In this document: one piece after another, positions 1 through 9,059 of the stretch
Layout of the letters: each line of letters begins with the position of its first letter
How positions within the stretch are numbered: the first letter of the stretch is position 1
Virus record (IMG/VR): IMGVR_UViG_3300024255_000056
Coordinates: 1 to 41,661 of that record
Length of the DNA: 41,661 nt
Direction: 5' to 3' (one strand)
From: a virus
Notes under the pieces: model-generated
The model's database searches: none
The model's input: the letters and a program-made list of their open reading frames with translations, nothing else
What the model was told of the DNA's origin: nothing
Program-made: the position numbers and the translations under genes

Positions 1-382
1 CATATGTATATGTTTGATTTGTAGTACCACTAACGCTAAACGTAAGTGTGTTACCTGATTTAGTTATACCATCAAGATAAAAGTTTGAAGCAGATGTTAA
101 ATATCTACCATCTAAATCTACTGTAAGGTCTGCTAGACCTGAACGTGTCAATGTTAATACACCAGTTCCTGTAGCAAAGCTAATACCAGATACATAATTA
201 TTTGTACCTGTCTGATCATTAACCCATTTTACAGCAGAACCTGTACTACTAAGTACCTGACCATTTGAGCCAGCAGATCCTGTACTATCCAAGAATGCAT
301 CATCAGTGCCTAACTGTACACTTGAATGTAACTTGTCACCATCAATATCTAATAATCTTTGTGAGCCTGGTATAGTTGCCAT
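1..382 (-). CDS. Fibre-like protein, N-terminal part (runs off the left edge)
   Basis: An open frame starts at an ATG at 382 and stays open to base 1, so at least 127 N-terminal residues are present and the C terminus lies outside the window. The protein is rich in Gly, Ser, Thr and Asp, as expected of a trimeric beta-structured fibre shaft. The segment TLTRSGLADLTVDLDGRY (about residues 88-105) closely matches TLNRSGLTAVTVDLDGRY in the 522-aa fibre protein at 2266-3834, so the two are paralogous over this module. It starts 2 bases after the stop of the 576-aa gene and is probably co-transcribed with it. The fibre role is inferred from composition, the shared module and position at the distal end of the late block. 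Confidence 0.75.
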   Translation of the reverse strand, partial: MATIPGSQRLLDIDGDKLHSSVQLGTDDAFLDSTGSAGSNGQVLSSTGSAVKWVNDQTGTNNYVSGISFATGTGVLTLTRSGLADLTVDLDGRYLTSASNFYLDGITKSGNTLTFSVSGTTNQTYTY

Positions 383-383
383 A

Positions 384-2114
384 TTATTTCTTTTTTCCTT
401 TTAATTTAAATCTTGTCATTTTCATTTTGATTTGTGGATCCATAGCACCTTGATACATACTACCGTATACTATCACATCTCTATCACCAGACATCTTATA
501 TGGAGCTTTATTTGGATGGCCTGTTGCAACCGCCTTAACCCTTAAAGAAGTACCTGGATTTAAAAATACGTGATTAGTACCCGTATTATAACCTTCCCAT
601 GTAGATCCTCCATCATTAGATACAAAATAACTTAATGAACACCCTGTAGGAATAAACCAATCAATTGTTTCCCAATAAACTACATTTATTTCTTGACTAT
701 TTTCTAGTGTATAATCACCATATGTTATTGACCAATCTCCTATTAACTCATTTTTATAATCATCACTCCATATTCTAAAACCATAACCATCTGCACCATA
801 ACCAGTATGAATCCACCAAGGTACCCCATTAGTAGAATACATTCTTGTCATATTAGATCCATAATCTACTCTATAGTTTCTTCCTCTACCTAAAGAAGAA
901 CTATCATTAGTCACATCATTATATCTATACAATGCAACAACTCTATCATTATCTTCATCTATCCAACCTGGTATCATTGCTTTACCTCTATCTCCTGTTG
1001 TTGGACAAAAGTCATATCCTGGCATTCTATCTGTTGGTTGTCCTACTGCATCTGATTGGTATTTAGTACCTGCCCTAAATTGAACAGCATAATTGTTACC
1101 AGGTCTTTGTGCTTCTGTATATCTCCTTTTTAATAAAGTTGCCTTTGCTCCACTAAAACATGGTGTTACATCTATCTTAGCTATACTTGAATTTACCCCA
1201 ACCCAGAAAACATTTGGTGCTCCTTTAGGATCTGGTATATACCAACCTTGTTCATAGCCGTCATCACCAAGACCAATATCACCCATGTCACACCATACAA
1301 TTTGTGGTTTAGATGTTGATGCATCAAGTACTAAAGCAAAATTGGCATTGTAAAAATACCCATATAAAACTCTATCATTAACTTCATCATACATCATCCA
1401 ATTTCTATAGCCATTCCTATCCATAGGGGAAGATCCAGGATACATGTTGGCTGCATCATCAGCTTGTATTCTTTCTTCAACACCTGTTTTTAGGTTTCTT
1501 CTCATTATTTTTTTGTAATGATGAGAGTCATGGTCACCTGCATATATCCATTCTCCAGCAGCTACTAAACCACTAAAGTAAGATGAGCCTACTCTATTGA
1601 CATAACCTCCTCCTGTATCTTGAGATCCTATAAAAATTTGAGGGTTGCTGTGAGTTGGTCTAGGATCTTTTACAAATGTTGATCCTCCATTAACAAGACC
1701 GCTATAATCAAATGTAGTATATCCTTCTACATTATATGTCATAGCAACACCTAACTTATTTACTTTATCTATTGCAACTGACGTAATGTGATTATATGTA
1801 GATGATGTATCTCTCCAAAGAAAATTGGAATCATAATATAACCTTGTCATAGTACCATCATCATTTAGTCTACGTACAGCAAAACCATCACCCCAACCAA
1901 CAGTAAATATTAAGTCACCATCTATTTCATAAGAGTTTGTAAAACCTATACACCTATCACCACCATCATATTCACCACTACCGCTAGATACGGTAGTATT
2001 GCTCATACCTCTTTTTTGAACAGGTACAATAGCAACTTGGCCGCCATAATCATTAGCAGCACAACCTATAATCTCTTTTATATCACTTCTATTTAAGTAA
2101 GTTGCTTTAAACAT
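384..2114 (-). CDS. Large beta-rich virion protein, candidate receptor-binding protein
   Basis: A 576-aa protein with no family I can name. It is rich in Gly, Asp, Tyr and Trp with many short strand-like segments of the kind seen in beta-propeller or beta-helix tail proteins (for example AGEWIYAGDHDS near residue 186 and PQIVWCDMGD near 271). A C-terminal module around residues 480-550 contains SYFVSNDGGSTWEGY and a following Gly-Thr-Ser-Leu-Arg turn, like a small beta-sandwich. The last 15 residues are very basic. The ATG at 2114 lies inside the end of a 56-codon upstream ORF. Flanking fibre genes suggest a tail-tip, receptor-binding or muzzle-like structural role; that is inference. Confidence 0.6.
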   Translation of the reverse strand: MFKATYLNRSDIKEIIGCAANDYGGQVAIVPVQKRGMSNTTVSSGSGEYDGGDRCIGFTNSYEIDGDLIFTVGWGDGFAVRRLNDDGTMTRLYYDSNFLWRDTSSTYNHITSVAIDKVNKLGVAMTYNVEGYTTFDYSGLVNGGSTFVKDPRPTHSNPQIFIGSQDTGGGYVNRVGSSYFSGLVAAGEWIYAGDHDSHHYKKIMRRNLKTGVEERIQADDAANMYPGSSPMDRNGYRNWMMYDEVNDRVLYGYFYNANFALVLDASTSKPQIVWCDMGDIGLGDDGYEQGWYIPDPKGAPNVFWVGVNSSIAKIDVTPCFSGAKATLLKRRYTEAQRPGNNYAVQFRAGTKYQSDAVGQPTDRMPGYDFCPTTGDRGKAMIPGWIDEDNDRVVALYRYNDVTNDSSSLGRGRNYRVDYGSNMTRMYSTNGVPWWIHTGYGADGYGFRIWSDDYKNELIGDWSITYGDYTLENSQEINVVYWETIDWFIPTGCSLSYFVSNDGGSTWEGYNTGTNHVFLNPGTSLRVKAVATGHPNKAPYKMSGDRDVIVYGSMYQGAMDPQIKMKMTRFKLKGKKK

Positions 2115-2263
2115 TCTTCTATTTCAAATTTTAATAATTGTATCATTTCATCATTAAACCCATAGCCAGCCTCCATTTGAAATTCTTCTTCAAGTGCAAG
2201 CTCATATTCAGCTAAACAATTTAGCCAATATTCTCTATCTGTTCCTGGTTCCATTTTCTCCAT
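2093..2263 (-). CDS. Small acidic protein between two fibre genes
   Basis: A 56-codon ORF beginning MEKMEPGTDREYWLNCLAEY and ending CLKQLT. It fits the gap between the 522-aa fibre gene (stop 2 bases before this ATG) and the 576-aa gene, whose start it overlaps by 22 bases in another frame. It is acidic and probably helical, with runs of Glu around residues 25-27 and 47-50. The tight packing is the main evidence that it is translated. It could be a fibre chaperone or assembly factor, or serve mainly to couple translation of the next gene. No family recognised. Confidence 0.55.
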   Translation of the reverse strand: MEKMEPGTDREYWLNCLAEYELALEEEFQMEAGYGFNDEMIQLLKFEIEECLKQLT

Positions 2264-2265
2264 AA

Positions 2266-3834
2266 TTATGTTGTTACTACTTCAACCCAAAACTGATGGA
2301 AATTTCTACTCTTTGCAACATTATACATATATGATGCGTTTTGTCCACTATAAACTATTGATGCATTAGATCTTGATAACGCAGCCTGAGTTGCTTGTGA
2401 ATCCATATATATTTCTATATGATCTATAAATCTACTTTCTGGTTTTTCATATTGTACATAATATGCAGTGTTTAAATTAACAACACTCATGTTACCTACA
2501 GTTAATGCACCTACAGTATATGCTTGACTTACCAATGTAGGACTTGAATATACACCTTCTTTAACAGCATACACTCTATATGCCATTGTACCGCCTGTAT
2601 TAAAGGTGGTATCTACAATAGTCATTGTACCAGAAAAATCATCTATTGGTACTTGACCTATAATACCAAAGTCTGCACCATCATCTGATGACCAAACTTG
2701 ATAGTAATCTATATTATTTGTTGATGATTTACCAAAAATAACTTCAATAGTGTCACCTACAATTTTTGTTGATACATTAGTAGGAGCACCTGGTACTGGA
2801 GGTCTATAATTACTTATAGCATTATCTACATATGTCTTACTTGTTGCATCTGTACCAGATGAAACTGTATCTACACCTTGTATACGTCCTGTACCACCAA
2901 GAGTAATATCACCACCTGATACTGTTATATCATTGGCAAAAGTAGAATTACCACTTGTATCATTTATTGTTGTTGTTTTTCTTCCTGCCCATCCACTACT
3001 CCAATTATCAGGAGAAGAGTTAATTTCCAGTCCTGATTCAGCATTTATATAAAGAAATTCATTTGTTTGTCCTGTTGCTACAGAATATGCTTCACCTGCA
3101 TTTAATACAAGTTGTTGTCCACTACCTCTAATATAACCATTAAATGTTGTATTATCTGTAAATGTTTTAACACCACCTATTGATTGTGCTCCTGTGGTTC
3201 TTATAACTGTAGTGTCTAATTGAATAGTACCTGCACCTGTTATAGTTCCACCTGTAATACCATTTGTTGTGGCTATAGAAGTAACACCTGAGCTTGTAAC
3301 ATATCTTCCATCAAGATCAACTGTTACTGCAGTAAGTCCTGATCTATTAAGTGTTAATACACCAGTACTAGTAGAAAAAGATGCAGAACTTAAATAATAG
3401 TTTGTTGTTGTATCCTTAGATATAATCTCAATAGTATCTGTACTTGCATCAGTATTTATTGTAATATTACTACCTGCTTTAAATGTAAGTGTATCATTAT
3501 TATTATCTGCAACAATGTTAGATTGACCAGCTGCTGCAATATTTTTAAATATGTTTTGAGCTGAACCTCTATCAGTATTTGATAAAGTTATTGTTCCACT
3601 TGTTGTTATTGTACCTGTGCCAGATAAACCACTAGAACCCGTAACAGTAACTGAAGTTACAGTACCTGTTCCAGTTCCTGCACCAATGTCTGATAAAAGT
3701 TGTGCTTTAGTTCTGTACTTCAATGCTGAACCATCCCATACTAATATACCAGTATAGCTACTGTTATCATTCCCTATACTAGAGACAGTGCATGATCCGT
3801 TTATTTCAATTGAAGATAAGAAATTTATAGCCAT
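2266..3834 (-). CDS. Tail fibre protein with FN3-like C-terminal domain
   Basis: A 522-aa fibre protein. Its N terminus, MAINFLSSIEING, matches the start of the 768-aa fibre (MAINFLSGLNIDG), so the two probably share a virion attachment module. A shaft follows with GTVTSV-type repeats (about residues 57-90), the module TLNRSGLTAVTVDLDGRY, and an ATSKTYVDNAI motif near 330 that is common in phage fibres. Residues about 345-440 look like a fibronectin type III domain (PGAPTNVSTKIVGDTIEVIF, then YYQVWSSDDG and MAYRVYAVKEG). The last 80 residues form another beta-rich tip. FN3 domains on virions are often linked to weak carbohydrate binding; here that is inference. Confidence 0.8.
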   Translation of the reverse strand: MAINFLSSIEINGSCTVSSIGNDNSSYTGILVWDGSALKYRTKAQLLSDIGAGTGTGTVTSVTVTGSSGLSGTGTITTSGTITLSNTDRGSAQNIFKNIAAAGQSNIVADNNNDTLTFKAGSNITINTDASTDTIEIISKDTTTNYYLSSASFSTSTGVLTLNRSGLTAVTVDLDGRYVTSSGVTSIATTNGITGGTITGAGTIQLDTTVIRTTGAQSIGGVKTFTDNTTFNGYIRGSGQQLVLNAGEAYSVATGQTNEFLYINAESGLEINSSPDNWSSGWAGRKTTTINDTSGNSTFANDITVSGGDITLGGTGRIQGVDTVSSGTDATSKTYVDNAISNYRPPVPGAPTNVSTKIVGDTIEVIFGKSSTNNIDYYQVWSSDDGADFGIIGQVPIDDFSGTMTIVDTTFNTGGTMAYRVYAVKEGVYSSPTLVSQAYTVGALTVGNMSVVNLNTAYYVQYEKPESRFIDHIEIYMDSQATQAALSRSNASIVYSGQNASYMYNVAKSRNFHQFWVEVVTT

Positions 3835-3873
3835 GTCATTTATTCTTTGTTTGCAATATACATATTTTATAAA

Positions 3874-3915
3874 AAAGGGGAAACACTAAACTCTAGATTT
3901 AAATGTCTCCCCTTT
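3874..3915 (-). terminator. Intrinsic terminator after the 768-aa fibre gene
   Basis: Inverted repeat with arms 3874-3885 and 3904-3915. Read as leftward RNA it forms a 12-bp stem containing one G-U pair, followed by a six-T run; read rightward the same position is an A-C mismatch. The strand-specific pairing and T-run support leftward termination 16 bases after the stop of the 768-aa gene, separating it from the next fibre gene. Confidence 0.8.
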
Positions 3916-3930
3916 AAATTCTACTAATTA

Positions 3931-6237
3931 TTATCCTACAAGTTGCATAACAACTGTTATTTCATTAGCAGTTAAGTTACTAGATGTAGTAAATGTTATA
4001 GTTCCTGAAGATTGATCCGCAAAAACATCCATATATACTTGAGTTCCTTTAACACTATAAGTTTGAATAATCCAAGGTCCCTTAGCTAATCCATGAACTG
4101 CTGATGTAATATCAAAAGTATTTGCATTAGCTGCTGGATAAGTACCTGTGTATGATCTTTTAGATTGAGCACTTGCTAATGTTGCTGGAGTTACATATCT
4201 AAATGTATCTGCTCCTGCATCTACTTCAGCTTGTGTTGCAATCTCTGTAACACCAACTGATCCTGTTGCAGCATTAGGTAATGTTCTTTTACTCATTGAT
4301 GTAATAACACCATCAGTAACATTAATCTGATCTACAACGTCTACATTAGCTGTATCAAGATCTACGTCAGTACCAATAATCTTATTGAATGTACTTGCTA
4401 ACATAGCATCTGATATACCACCAGTTTTAACTTCAACCCATCCTGTTGCACTTACATCAAATGTACCAGAATTAAATCCTGCAATACCTTTTGTTGTTCC
4501 ACCGTCAGTTGATCCTGCTGTTGCAACACCTACGTTATTCTGAACAACTGTCCAATCAGATAACGCAGTAGGAGCATCAGACTCAGCAATAATTAAATCA
4601 CCATCTTCAACTGTTTCTGTAAAGAAATCACCAGCTTTAGTTACTGCATACGTCCAACCTTGTTTAATAGAAGCACTTGGATTAGTATCTAAATCAGGTG
4701 TGTTAGTTGATGCATCATATCCACCTTGGAATATTAAAGCTCCAGATCCTGCAAATGTAGAATCTACATAGCTCTTAGATGCAGCATTTGTAGCTATACT
4801 AGGAGTAACTGGTACTACTATATTACTACTAAATGTTTTTGTACCTGCTATTGTTTGAGCACCTGATGTTCTAACAACTGTGCTGTCTACTTCTATATCA
4901 TTGGCATTAGCTGTAATACCATCTCCACCAACAACATTTAATGTTGGATTAACTGTAGAAGTACCAGATTGTGTCATACCATCACCAGCAGTAACAGATG
5001 TTACAGTACCTACATTAGATGTAGCTGTAGTATCAAGCTTCCAAGTTGTACCGGAAATACTTGTTGTTATAAGTGCATTAGATGAAGATAAAGTCAATGA
5101 TCCTGAAGAAGTAATTGCAGTACCTGTTCCTGAATCAGCTGCTGGAGTAATACTTGTTACAGTACCACCTGCATTTGAGTCAGCCGCCCAACCTGGAATA
5201 CCAGATGGACTTACTTTTAATACTTGATCTCTACTACCTATTCCTAATTTTACTAAGCTATTAGTTGCATCAGAATATAAAATATCCCCTTTAGTATAGG
5301 TTGATTGTCCTGTACCTCCTGATACTTCATTTAATGTACCACCTAATGTTAATGTACCAGTAGTAGTAATTGCTCCACCTGTTAGTGTAAGACCTGTTGT
5401 ACCACCTGATCCGTCTACACTTGTTACAGTACCTCCACCTATAGCTGCAGTAAGTTGAGATATGTTAACAAATTTAGCATTGTTATCTGTAGCATCACTT
5501 ACTAAAACTTTATCTGTTGAAGCAACACTTATTAATGTACCATCAGCACCATCTAAAATTATGTTATCAGTTCCTGCATATTGTACAGATATTGTACCTG
5601 ATGCTGTAATAGCACCACCAGTTAAACCAGCTCCAGAATCTACAGAAGTTACTGTACCATCTTTACCAAACCCTGGCATTTTATCAATAGAAGTATGATA
5701 TATATTTTTATCATCTGAAGAAGAAAACCATAAAAAATCTTCTTTTTGAGGAGAAGCAGCAGGTGACGCTAAAATTGCATTATCTGATCCTAAGTAGTCA
5801 ATGTTGACCGTTGGTGTTACAGTTGAAGTACCAGAAATTGATATTCCAGTTCCACCTAATACATCTGTTACTGTACCTAAAGCTGCGTCTGTTGCATTAA
5901 TAGTAATTTCATCATTACCCGTTCTTACAACAGTTACATTTGTCCCTCCTGAAATTTTAATAGGAACATTTGAACCGTCAGTACCTTTTAAGTTAATACT
6001 TGTTGTTCCGGCTGGTACATCTAAAACATATTCAGTATTACCATCTGCACCGGTTGTTAAGTCTACCCAGGCTCCATTATAGAGTCTAAGTTTATTTGTA
6101 GAGTCATCATAATAGATTCTTCCCAGGGATCCTGTAGGAGCTGCACTAAGGTTATCTATTCTGACCTCTTTAATCTGATTAGAGTTTAATTCAATGTTTC
6201 CATCAATATTTAACCCAGAAAGAAAATTTATTGCCAT
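3931..6237 (-). CDS. Large repetitive tail fibre protein
   Basis: A 768-aa fibre protein. The N terminus MAINFLSGLNIDGN is shared with the 522-aa fibre. The shaft has five repeats that begin GTVT(S/D)V or GTVTSI and continue with glycine-rich, S/T-rich strands, near residues 120, 195, 270, 360 and 410. It also contains VSGGTGQSTYTKGDILYSDA (about 304-323) and AASKSYVDSTF (about 484), both familiar phage fibre motifs. The C-terminal 100 residues, after RYVTPATLASAQSKRSY, are a separate beta-rich tip that ends in the hydrophobic stretch EITVVMQLVG. It has its own terminator downstream, suggesting high late expression. A host-contact role is inferred. Confidence 0.85.
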   Translation of the reverse strand: MAINFLSGLNIDGNIELNSNQIKEVRIDNLSAAPTGSLGRIYYDDSTNKLRLYNGAWVDLTTGADGNTEYVLDVPAGTTSINLKGTDGSNVPIKISGGTNVTVVRTGNDEITINATDAALGTVTDVLGGTGISISGTSTVTPTVNIDYLGSDNAILASPAASPQKEDFLWFSSSDDKNIYHTSIDKMPGFGKDGTVTSVDSGAGLTGGAITASGTISVQYAGTDNIILDGADGTLISVASTDKVLVSDATDNNAKFVNISQLTAAIGGGTVTSVDGSGGTTGLTLTGGAITTTGTLTLGGTLNEVSGGTGQSTYTKGDILYSDATNSLVKLGIGSRDQVLKVSPSGIPGWAADSNAGGTVTSITPAADSGTGTAITSSGSLTLSSSNALITTSISGTTWKLDTTATSNVGTVTSVTAGDGMTQSGTSTVNPTLNVVGGDGITANANDIEVDSTVVRTSGAQTIAGTKTFSSNIVVPVTPSIATNAASKSYVDSTFAGSGALIFQGGYDASTNTPDLDTNPSASIKQGWTYAVTKAGDFFTETVEDGDLIIAESDAPTALSDWTVVQNNVGVATAGSTDGGTTKGIAGFNSGTFDVSATGWVEVKTGGISDAMLASTFNKIIGTDVDLDTANVDVVDQINVTDGVITSMSKRTLPNAATGSVGVTEIATQAEVDAGADTFRYVTPATLASAQSKRSYTGTYPAANANTFDITSAVHGLAKGPWIIQTYSVKGTQVYMDVFADQSSGTITFTTSSNLTANEITVVMQLVG

Positions 6238-6272
6238 TGTTAATTGTTTTTAGTTATTTTGTTTTTATTTAT

Positions 6273-6815
6273 TTAATTTAAAAAAGCACATCCATTAAAT
6301 GGTATGCTAAAGGTTATTTGTATTATGTTTGTGCTTAAGTAATCAACATCTCCTACTACAACATTATTATCTAAATCAACAACAGTAACTGAAGGAAATT
6401 TCCCTAAGTTATGTGTAATTGTCCATTTTATAGATGCAACTTCAAAACACTGAGTATATGTTCCACTATCAGCAATTATATCTGCCAGATCTAAAATAGT
6501 ACATACATTTGTTGGTGTATCTGGACAAGACATGCTTGCCTTTGCATTTACCGTTGCCAATGGTTCTACAAAAACACCATTTGACTCTGTTGCAACTACT
6601 ACGTTAGAGCTAGCTGAATTCTGCCAATCACATATATCTTTTCTAAGAACAGCTTGTTCAAAATCAGTGTAACAACATGACTCAATTCCAAATCTAATAG
6701 ATTGGAAATTTGCATAAACTTGTGTTGCAAAAGTTTGTTCTATCTTTATTCTTTTTAATAAAGCTAGTTCCTTTTCTCTTGCAGCATTATTACCTGATCT
6801 AATTGTTGATGCCAT
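6273..6815 (-). CDS. Virion protein with a conserved phage C-terminal beta module
   Basis: A 180-aa protein. Its last 50 residues carry the pattern W-x-I-x-HNLGKFPSVTVVDLDNNVVVGDV followed by an ITFSIPFNGCAFLN-type end. I recognise this as a module repeated in many tailed-phage structural and fibre proteins (W..tHNLg..PsV.v.D..g..v.gdv). The N-terminal half is helical and charged (REKELALLKRIKIEQTF). It has seven Cys, including a CC pair near residue 47. It sits between the 59-aa Zn-ribbon protein and the large fibre, so a baseplate, tail-tip or fibre-adaptor role is likely, but the exact role is not visible. Confidence 0.7.
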   Translation of the reverse strand: MASTIRSGNNAAREKELALLKRIKIEQTFATQVYANFQSIRFGIESCCYTDFEQAVLRKDICDWQNSASSNVVVATESNGVFVEPLATVNAKASMSCPDTPTNVCTILDLADIIADSGTYTQCFEVASIKWTITHNLGKFPSVTVVDLDNNVVVGDVDYLSTNIIQITFSIPFNGCAFLN

Positions 6816-6818
6816 TGC

Positions 6819-6998
6819 CTATTTGTTTCTTAAATCTTGTATCTGTTGTTTTGCTAACTCTCTGCCTAAATTACTTGAAGTAGATACATCAGCATCAGCT
6901 TTTGCTTTACATTGCTTACATACTATTACACCACTTCCTAATGAAGCTTTTTGACATCCGCATGTAAATTGCTTGTTACAGTGTGCACAATTTGCCAT
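6819..6998 (-). CDS. Small Zn-ribbon-like protein in the late block
   Basis: A 59-codon ORF, ATG at 6998 and TAG at 6821-6819, only 3 bases ahead of the next gene. The sequence MANCAHCNKQFTCGC followed by VCKQCK has cysteines at positions 4, 7, 13, 15, 27 and 30: two CxxC knuckles plus a CxC, a plausible zinc-ribbon or treble-clef. The C-terminal half is charged and helical (ELAKQQIQDLRNK). Encoded between two cysteine-rich tail or neck proteins, it could be a minor virion or assembly component. No named family. Confidence 0.65.
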   Translation of the reverse strand: MANCAHCNKQFTCGCQKASLGSGVIVCKQCKAKADADVSTSSNLGRELAKQQIQDLRNK

Positions 6999-7010
6999 TT
7001 TATTTTTGGT

Positions 7011-7586
7011 TTATATTAAATATCTTGAACTTGATCCACAGTTACCTGATGGACAAGAAATTTTGTTTAATCTTGTTTTAGCATAAGTATACAACTGCAT
7101 ACCATGTGCAGCTGATTGACCATACTCTACATTTGCTATAGCAGCATCTATAATAATTTTTATGTAACCCATCTCTGCTAATAAATCTTTTTTATCTGAC
7201 ATAGGTTGACATGCTTGTACTTCTAGATCACACAATACTTCATAGTATGTTGTAAGCAATCTAGTTACTCTTAAGTGATTATATTCTACATAAACTTTAG
7301 AGTTAGGAGAGACACTATATCTAATAATGTATATTCCATCTGGTAATTTTTCTTGAGTAGTCCCACAATCTTGTGTTTGTAGTGCCATTGTACATGCTGT
7401 TAAACACATGTCAAATTTACTATCTACTTTAATTAAAACTGGAACGCTATATCCAGGTAATGTAATTAGTAATTCCTCACAATCTATTGCTAGATCTTTA
7501 GAGTACTGACTTGTATCTTTAATACATAAAAGATCACAGTTAGATACTGCAGGAATTTCTAAGCTTAATATATGTTTGCTTGCCAT
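7011..7586 (-). CDS. Conserved cysteine-rich late protein, probable tail or neck component
   Basis: A 191-aa protein with ten Cys. It has an N-terminal beta-rich half (HILSLEIPAVSNCDLLCIKD, then LPDGIYIIRYSVSPNSKVYVEYN around residues 82-105) and a C-terminal helical half ending CPSGNCGSSSRYLI. I recognise the pattern LPDGIYxIRYSVSPN..VYVEYNHLR from other phages and prophages of Bacteroidota, where it is uncharacterised but lies in the structural region. Position between the 408-aa virion protein and the fibres suggests a connector or tail role. It is preceded by a terminator, so it needs its own promoter or read-through. Confidence 0.6.
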   Translation of the reverse strand: MASKHILSLEIPAVSNCDLLCIKDTSQYSKDLAIDCEELLITLPGYSVPVLIKVDSKFDMCLTACTMALQTQDCGTTQEKLPDGIYIIRYSVSPNSKVYVEYNHLRVTRLLTTYYEVLCDLEVQACQPMSDKKDLLAEMGYIKIIIDAAIANVEYGQSAAHGMQLYTYAKTRLNKISCPSGNCGSSSRYLI

Positions 7587-7650
7587 TTTGTAGTACTTTA
7601 TTAGACTATATAGATAATATACAAAAAATTACAGACAATTTAAAATAAAA

Positions 7651-7676
7651 AGAGCAGGAGATTTCTCTCCCGCTCT
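7651..7676 (-). terminator. Intrinsic terminator after the 408-aa virion protein gene
   Basis: Arms 7651-7661 and 7666-7676. As leftward RNA they form an 11-bp stem (one G-U pair) closed by a GAAA tetraloop and followed by TTTTTATTTT. Read rightward, the G-U becomes an A-C mismatch. It lies about 30 bases past the stop of the upstream gene. Confidence 0.85.
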
Positions 7677-7705
7677 AATTAAATTAAATACTAGTCTGTT
7701 ACTGA

Positions 7706-8932
7706 TTAGTAAGGGTTTTGGCTAAATGGAATATTATTTCCACTTGCAGCTGCCCACTCTTGAAGATCAGTCATCAACTTAACAACATTTCCTTGTGTTT
7801 CTGTATCATCACATTTTACATAAATTTTGTAAACATACTGATCATTATCAAACACTCCAGAAGGATTATTGAATCTTGGTACTGAATGTTGAATATAATA
7901 TGCTTTGTATGTAGAAGTTCTATCTACAGCAGCAAGTAATTCACTAGACATTTCAATTTCTCTGATTCTTGAACTGTCAGCATTTCCTTGATTGAAAGGA
8001 GATTGACGGTATCTTTCAGATAAAATTAACTCTCTAATTACTTCTTCACCTTGAGTTTGTTGCATTTGTCCTGGTGTTCTATCAGCTGTACCACAGTCAT
8101 TACATGGGTTACCAGTTTCATCAAGTAAAGATAAAATGATTTCTACTGGTTCTGCATTATAATGATCTCTTGTATCAAAAGAACAATTTCCAAATGTAGT
8201 ATCTACATAAGCACCAACAAAGTTAACACAAACAGATACTTTATCAACTCCATTAGGATCAGTAGAAGCAACATATGTTCCATCTAATACCTGAGCAATT
8301 GTAAAAGTACTTGTTGTTGCTACACCACCTGTAGTAACGGTTACATCTACACCACCACCACTTTTCTCAGCTACAAAAGGCTTGATTAATGGATCTGAAA
8401 GAACCATATCTGCCATTGTTGCAGCTACTAAAGCTGGATCAATAAACTCTTGCCCGTCAACACAGCATACATTAGCTGAGTCTCCAATTGCATAAGCATT
8501 GTGATTTAAGAATCTTAGTGCAGGTGAACCCTTTACATCAACTCTCATAAATTGTGTTTTACCACATGGTGCACAGTCTGATGCTAAACACAACTTTGCA
8601 GTTGCTTGAGAAGCAGTTAAACAGTCTGCAGACCATAGTCTAGTAATATATCTTGGATTAATTCCTTTAGATTTTACTGATTCTTGGTACCCACCGTGTC
8701 CAGGATTGTTTCCAATTGAGTCTTTAGAATAGAAAGAGCCTTGTACTACATAAGCTAAGTCACCTGCAGTGATTGCTGGAGCACCTGCTCCGCCAACTAC
8801 TACTGATTGCCAATCTGCTCCATCAACTAATGCTAACTCTCCTGCGGCAAGTGCACCTGTTGAAACTCCAGCAGCTAATTCTACTGAGCTTGCAACAAAC
8901 GTCTTGTTAAACGCATGATTAAAATAAGCCAT
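7706..8932 (-). CDS. Abundant virion protein candidate (tail tube, sheath or decoration)
   Basis: I choose the ATG at 8932 (MAYFNHAFNKTF), giving 408 aa. The frame extends 11 codons upstream to a GTG at 8965, but that stretch overlaps a leader hairpin and lacks an ATG. The protein is beta-rich and Ala/Gly-rich at its N terminus and has 11 Cys, for example in SADC, SDCAPCG, NVCCVDG and NPCNDCG. A C-terminal region reads VPRFNNPSGVFDNDQYVYKI. It is a single-gene transcription unit: a 125-base leader with several dyads precedes it and a strong terminator follows. That layout suggests a major structural protein. I do not recognise the family. Confidence 0.55.
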   Translation of the reverse strand: MAYFNHAFNKTFVASSVELAAGVSTGALAAGELALVDGADWQSVVVGGAGAPAITAGDLAYVVQGSFYSKDSIGNNPGHGGYQESVKSKGINPRYITRLWSADCLTASQATAKLCLASDCAPCGKTQFMRVDVKGSPALRFLNHNAYAIGDSANVCCVDGQEFIDPALVAATMADMVLSDPLIKPFVAEKSGGGVDVTVTTGGVATTSTFTIAQVLDGTYVASTDPNGVDKVSVCVNFVGAYVDTTFGNCSFDTRDHYNAEPVEIILSLLDETGNPCNDCGTADRTPGQMQQTQGEEVIRELILSERYRQSPFNQGNADSSRIREIEMSSELLAAVDRTSTYKAYYIQHSVPRFNNPSGVFDNDQYVYKIYVKCDDTETQGNVVKLMTDLQEWAAASGNNIPFSQNPY

Positions 8933-9059
8933 AATTAATAAATTTGTGTGTGGACCATTACCCACACTGGTTATAAATAAAGATTTTAACAGTTTACTCT
9001 GTTTGTAACATCTGTGTTACTATAATAATATACTACTTTTTAACGTAAAAAGCAATACA
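8933..9059 (-). promoter_or_regulatory. Structured leader upstream of the 408-aa virion protein
   Basis: A 127-base gap with three dyads: 8948-8953/8962-8967 (6 bp, loop of 8), 9005-9010/9015-9020 (GTAACA/TGTTAC, loop tctg) and 9036-9041/9047-9052 (CTTTTT/AAAAAG). The last could weakly end the upstream gene; the middle one resembles an operator. The gap probably holds a promoter for the 408-aa gene, but I see no clean consensus. Confidence 0.35.

Noticed and set aside
4880-6082. Rightward open frames of 78-115 codons inside the 768-aa fibre gene
   Set aside because: They are the antisense of a low-complexity Gly/Thr/Ser repeat gene, which leaves the reverse frame open. They lack packing or start signals.
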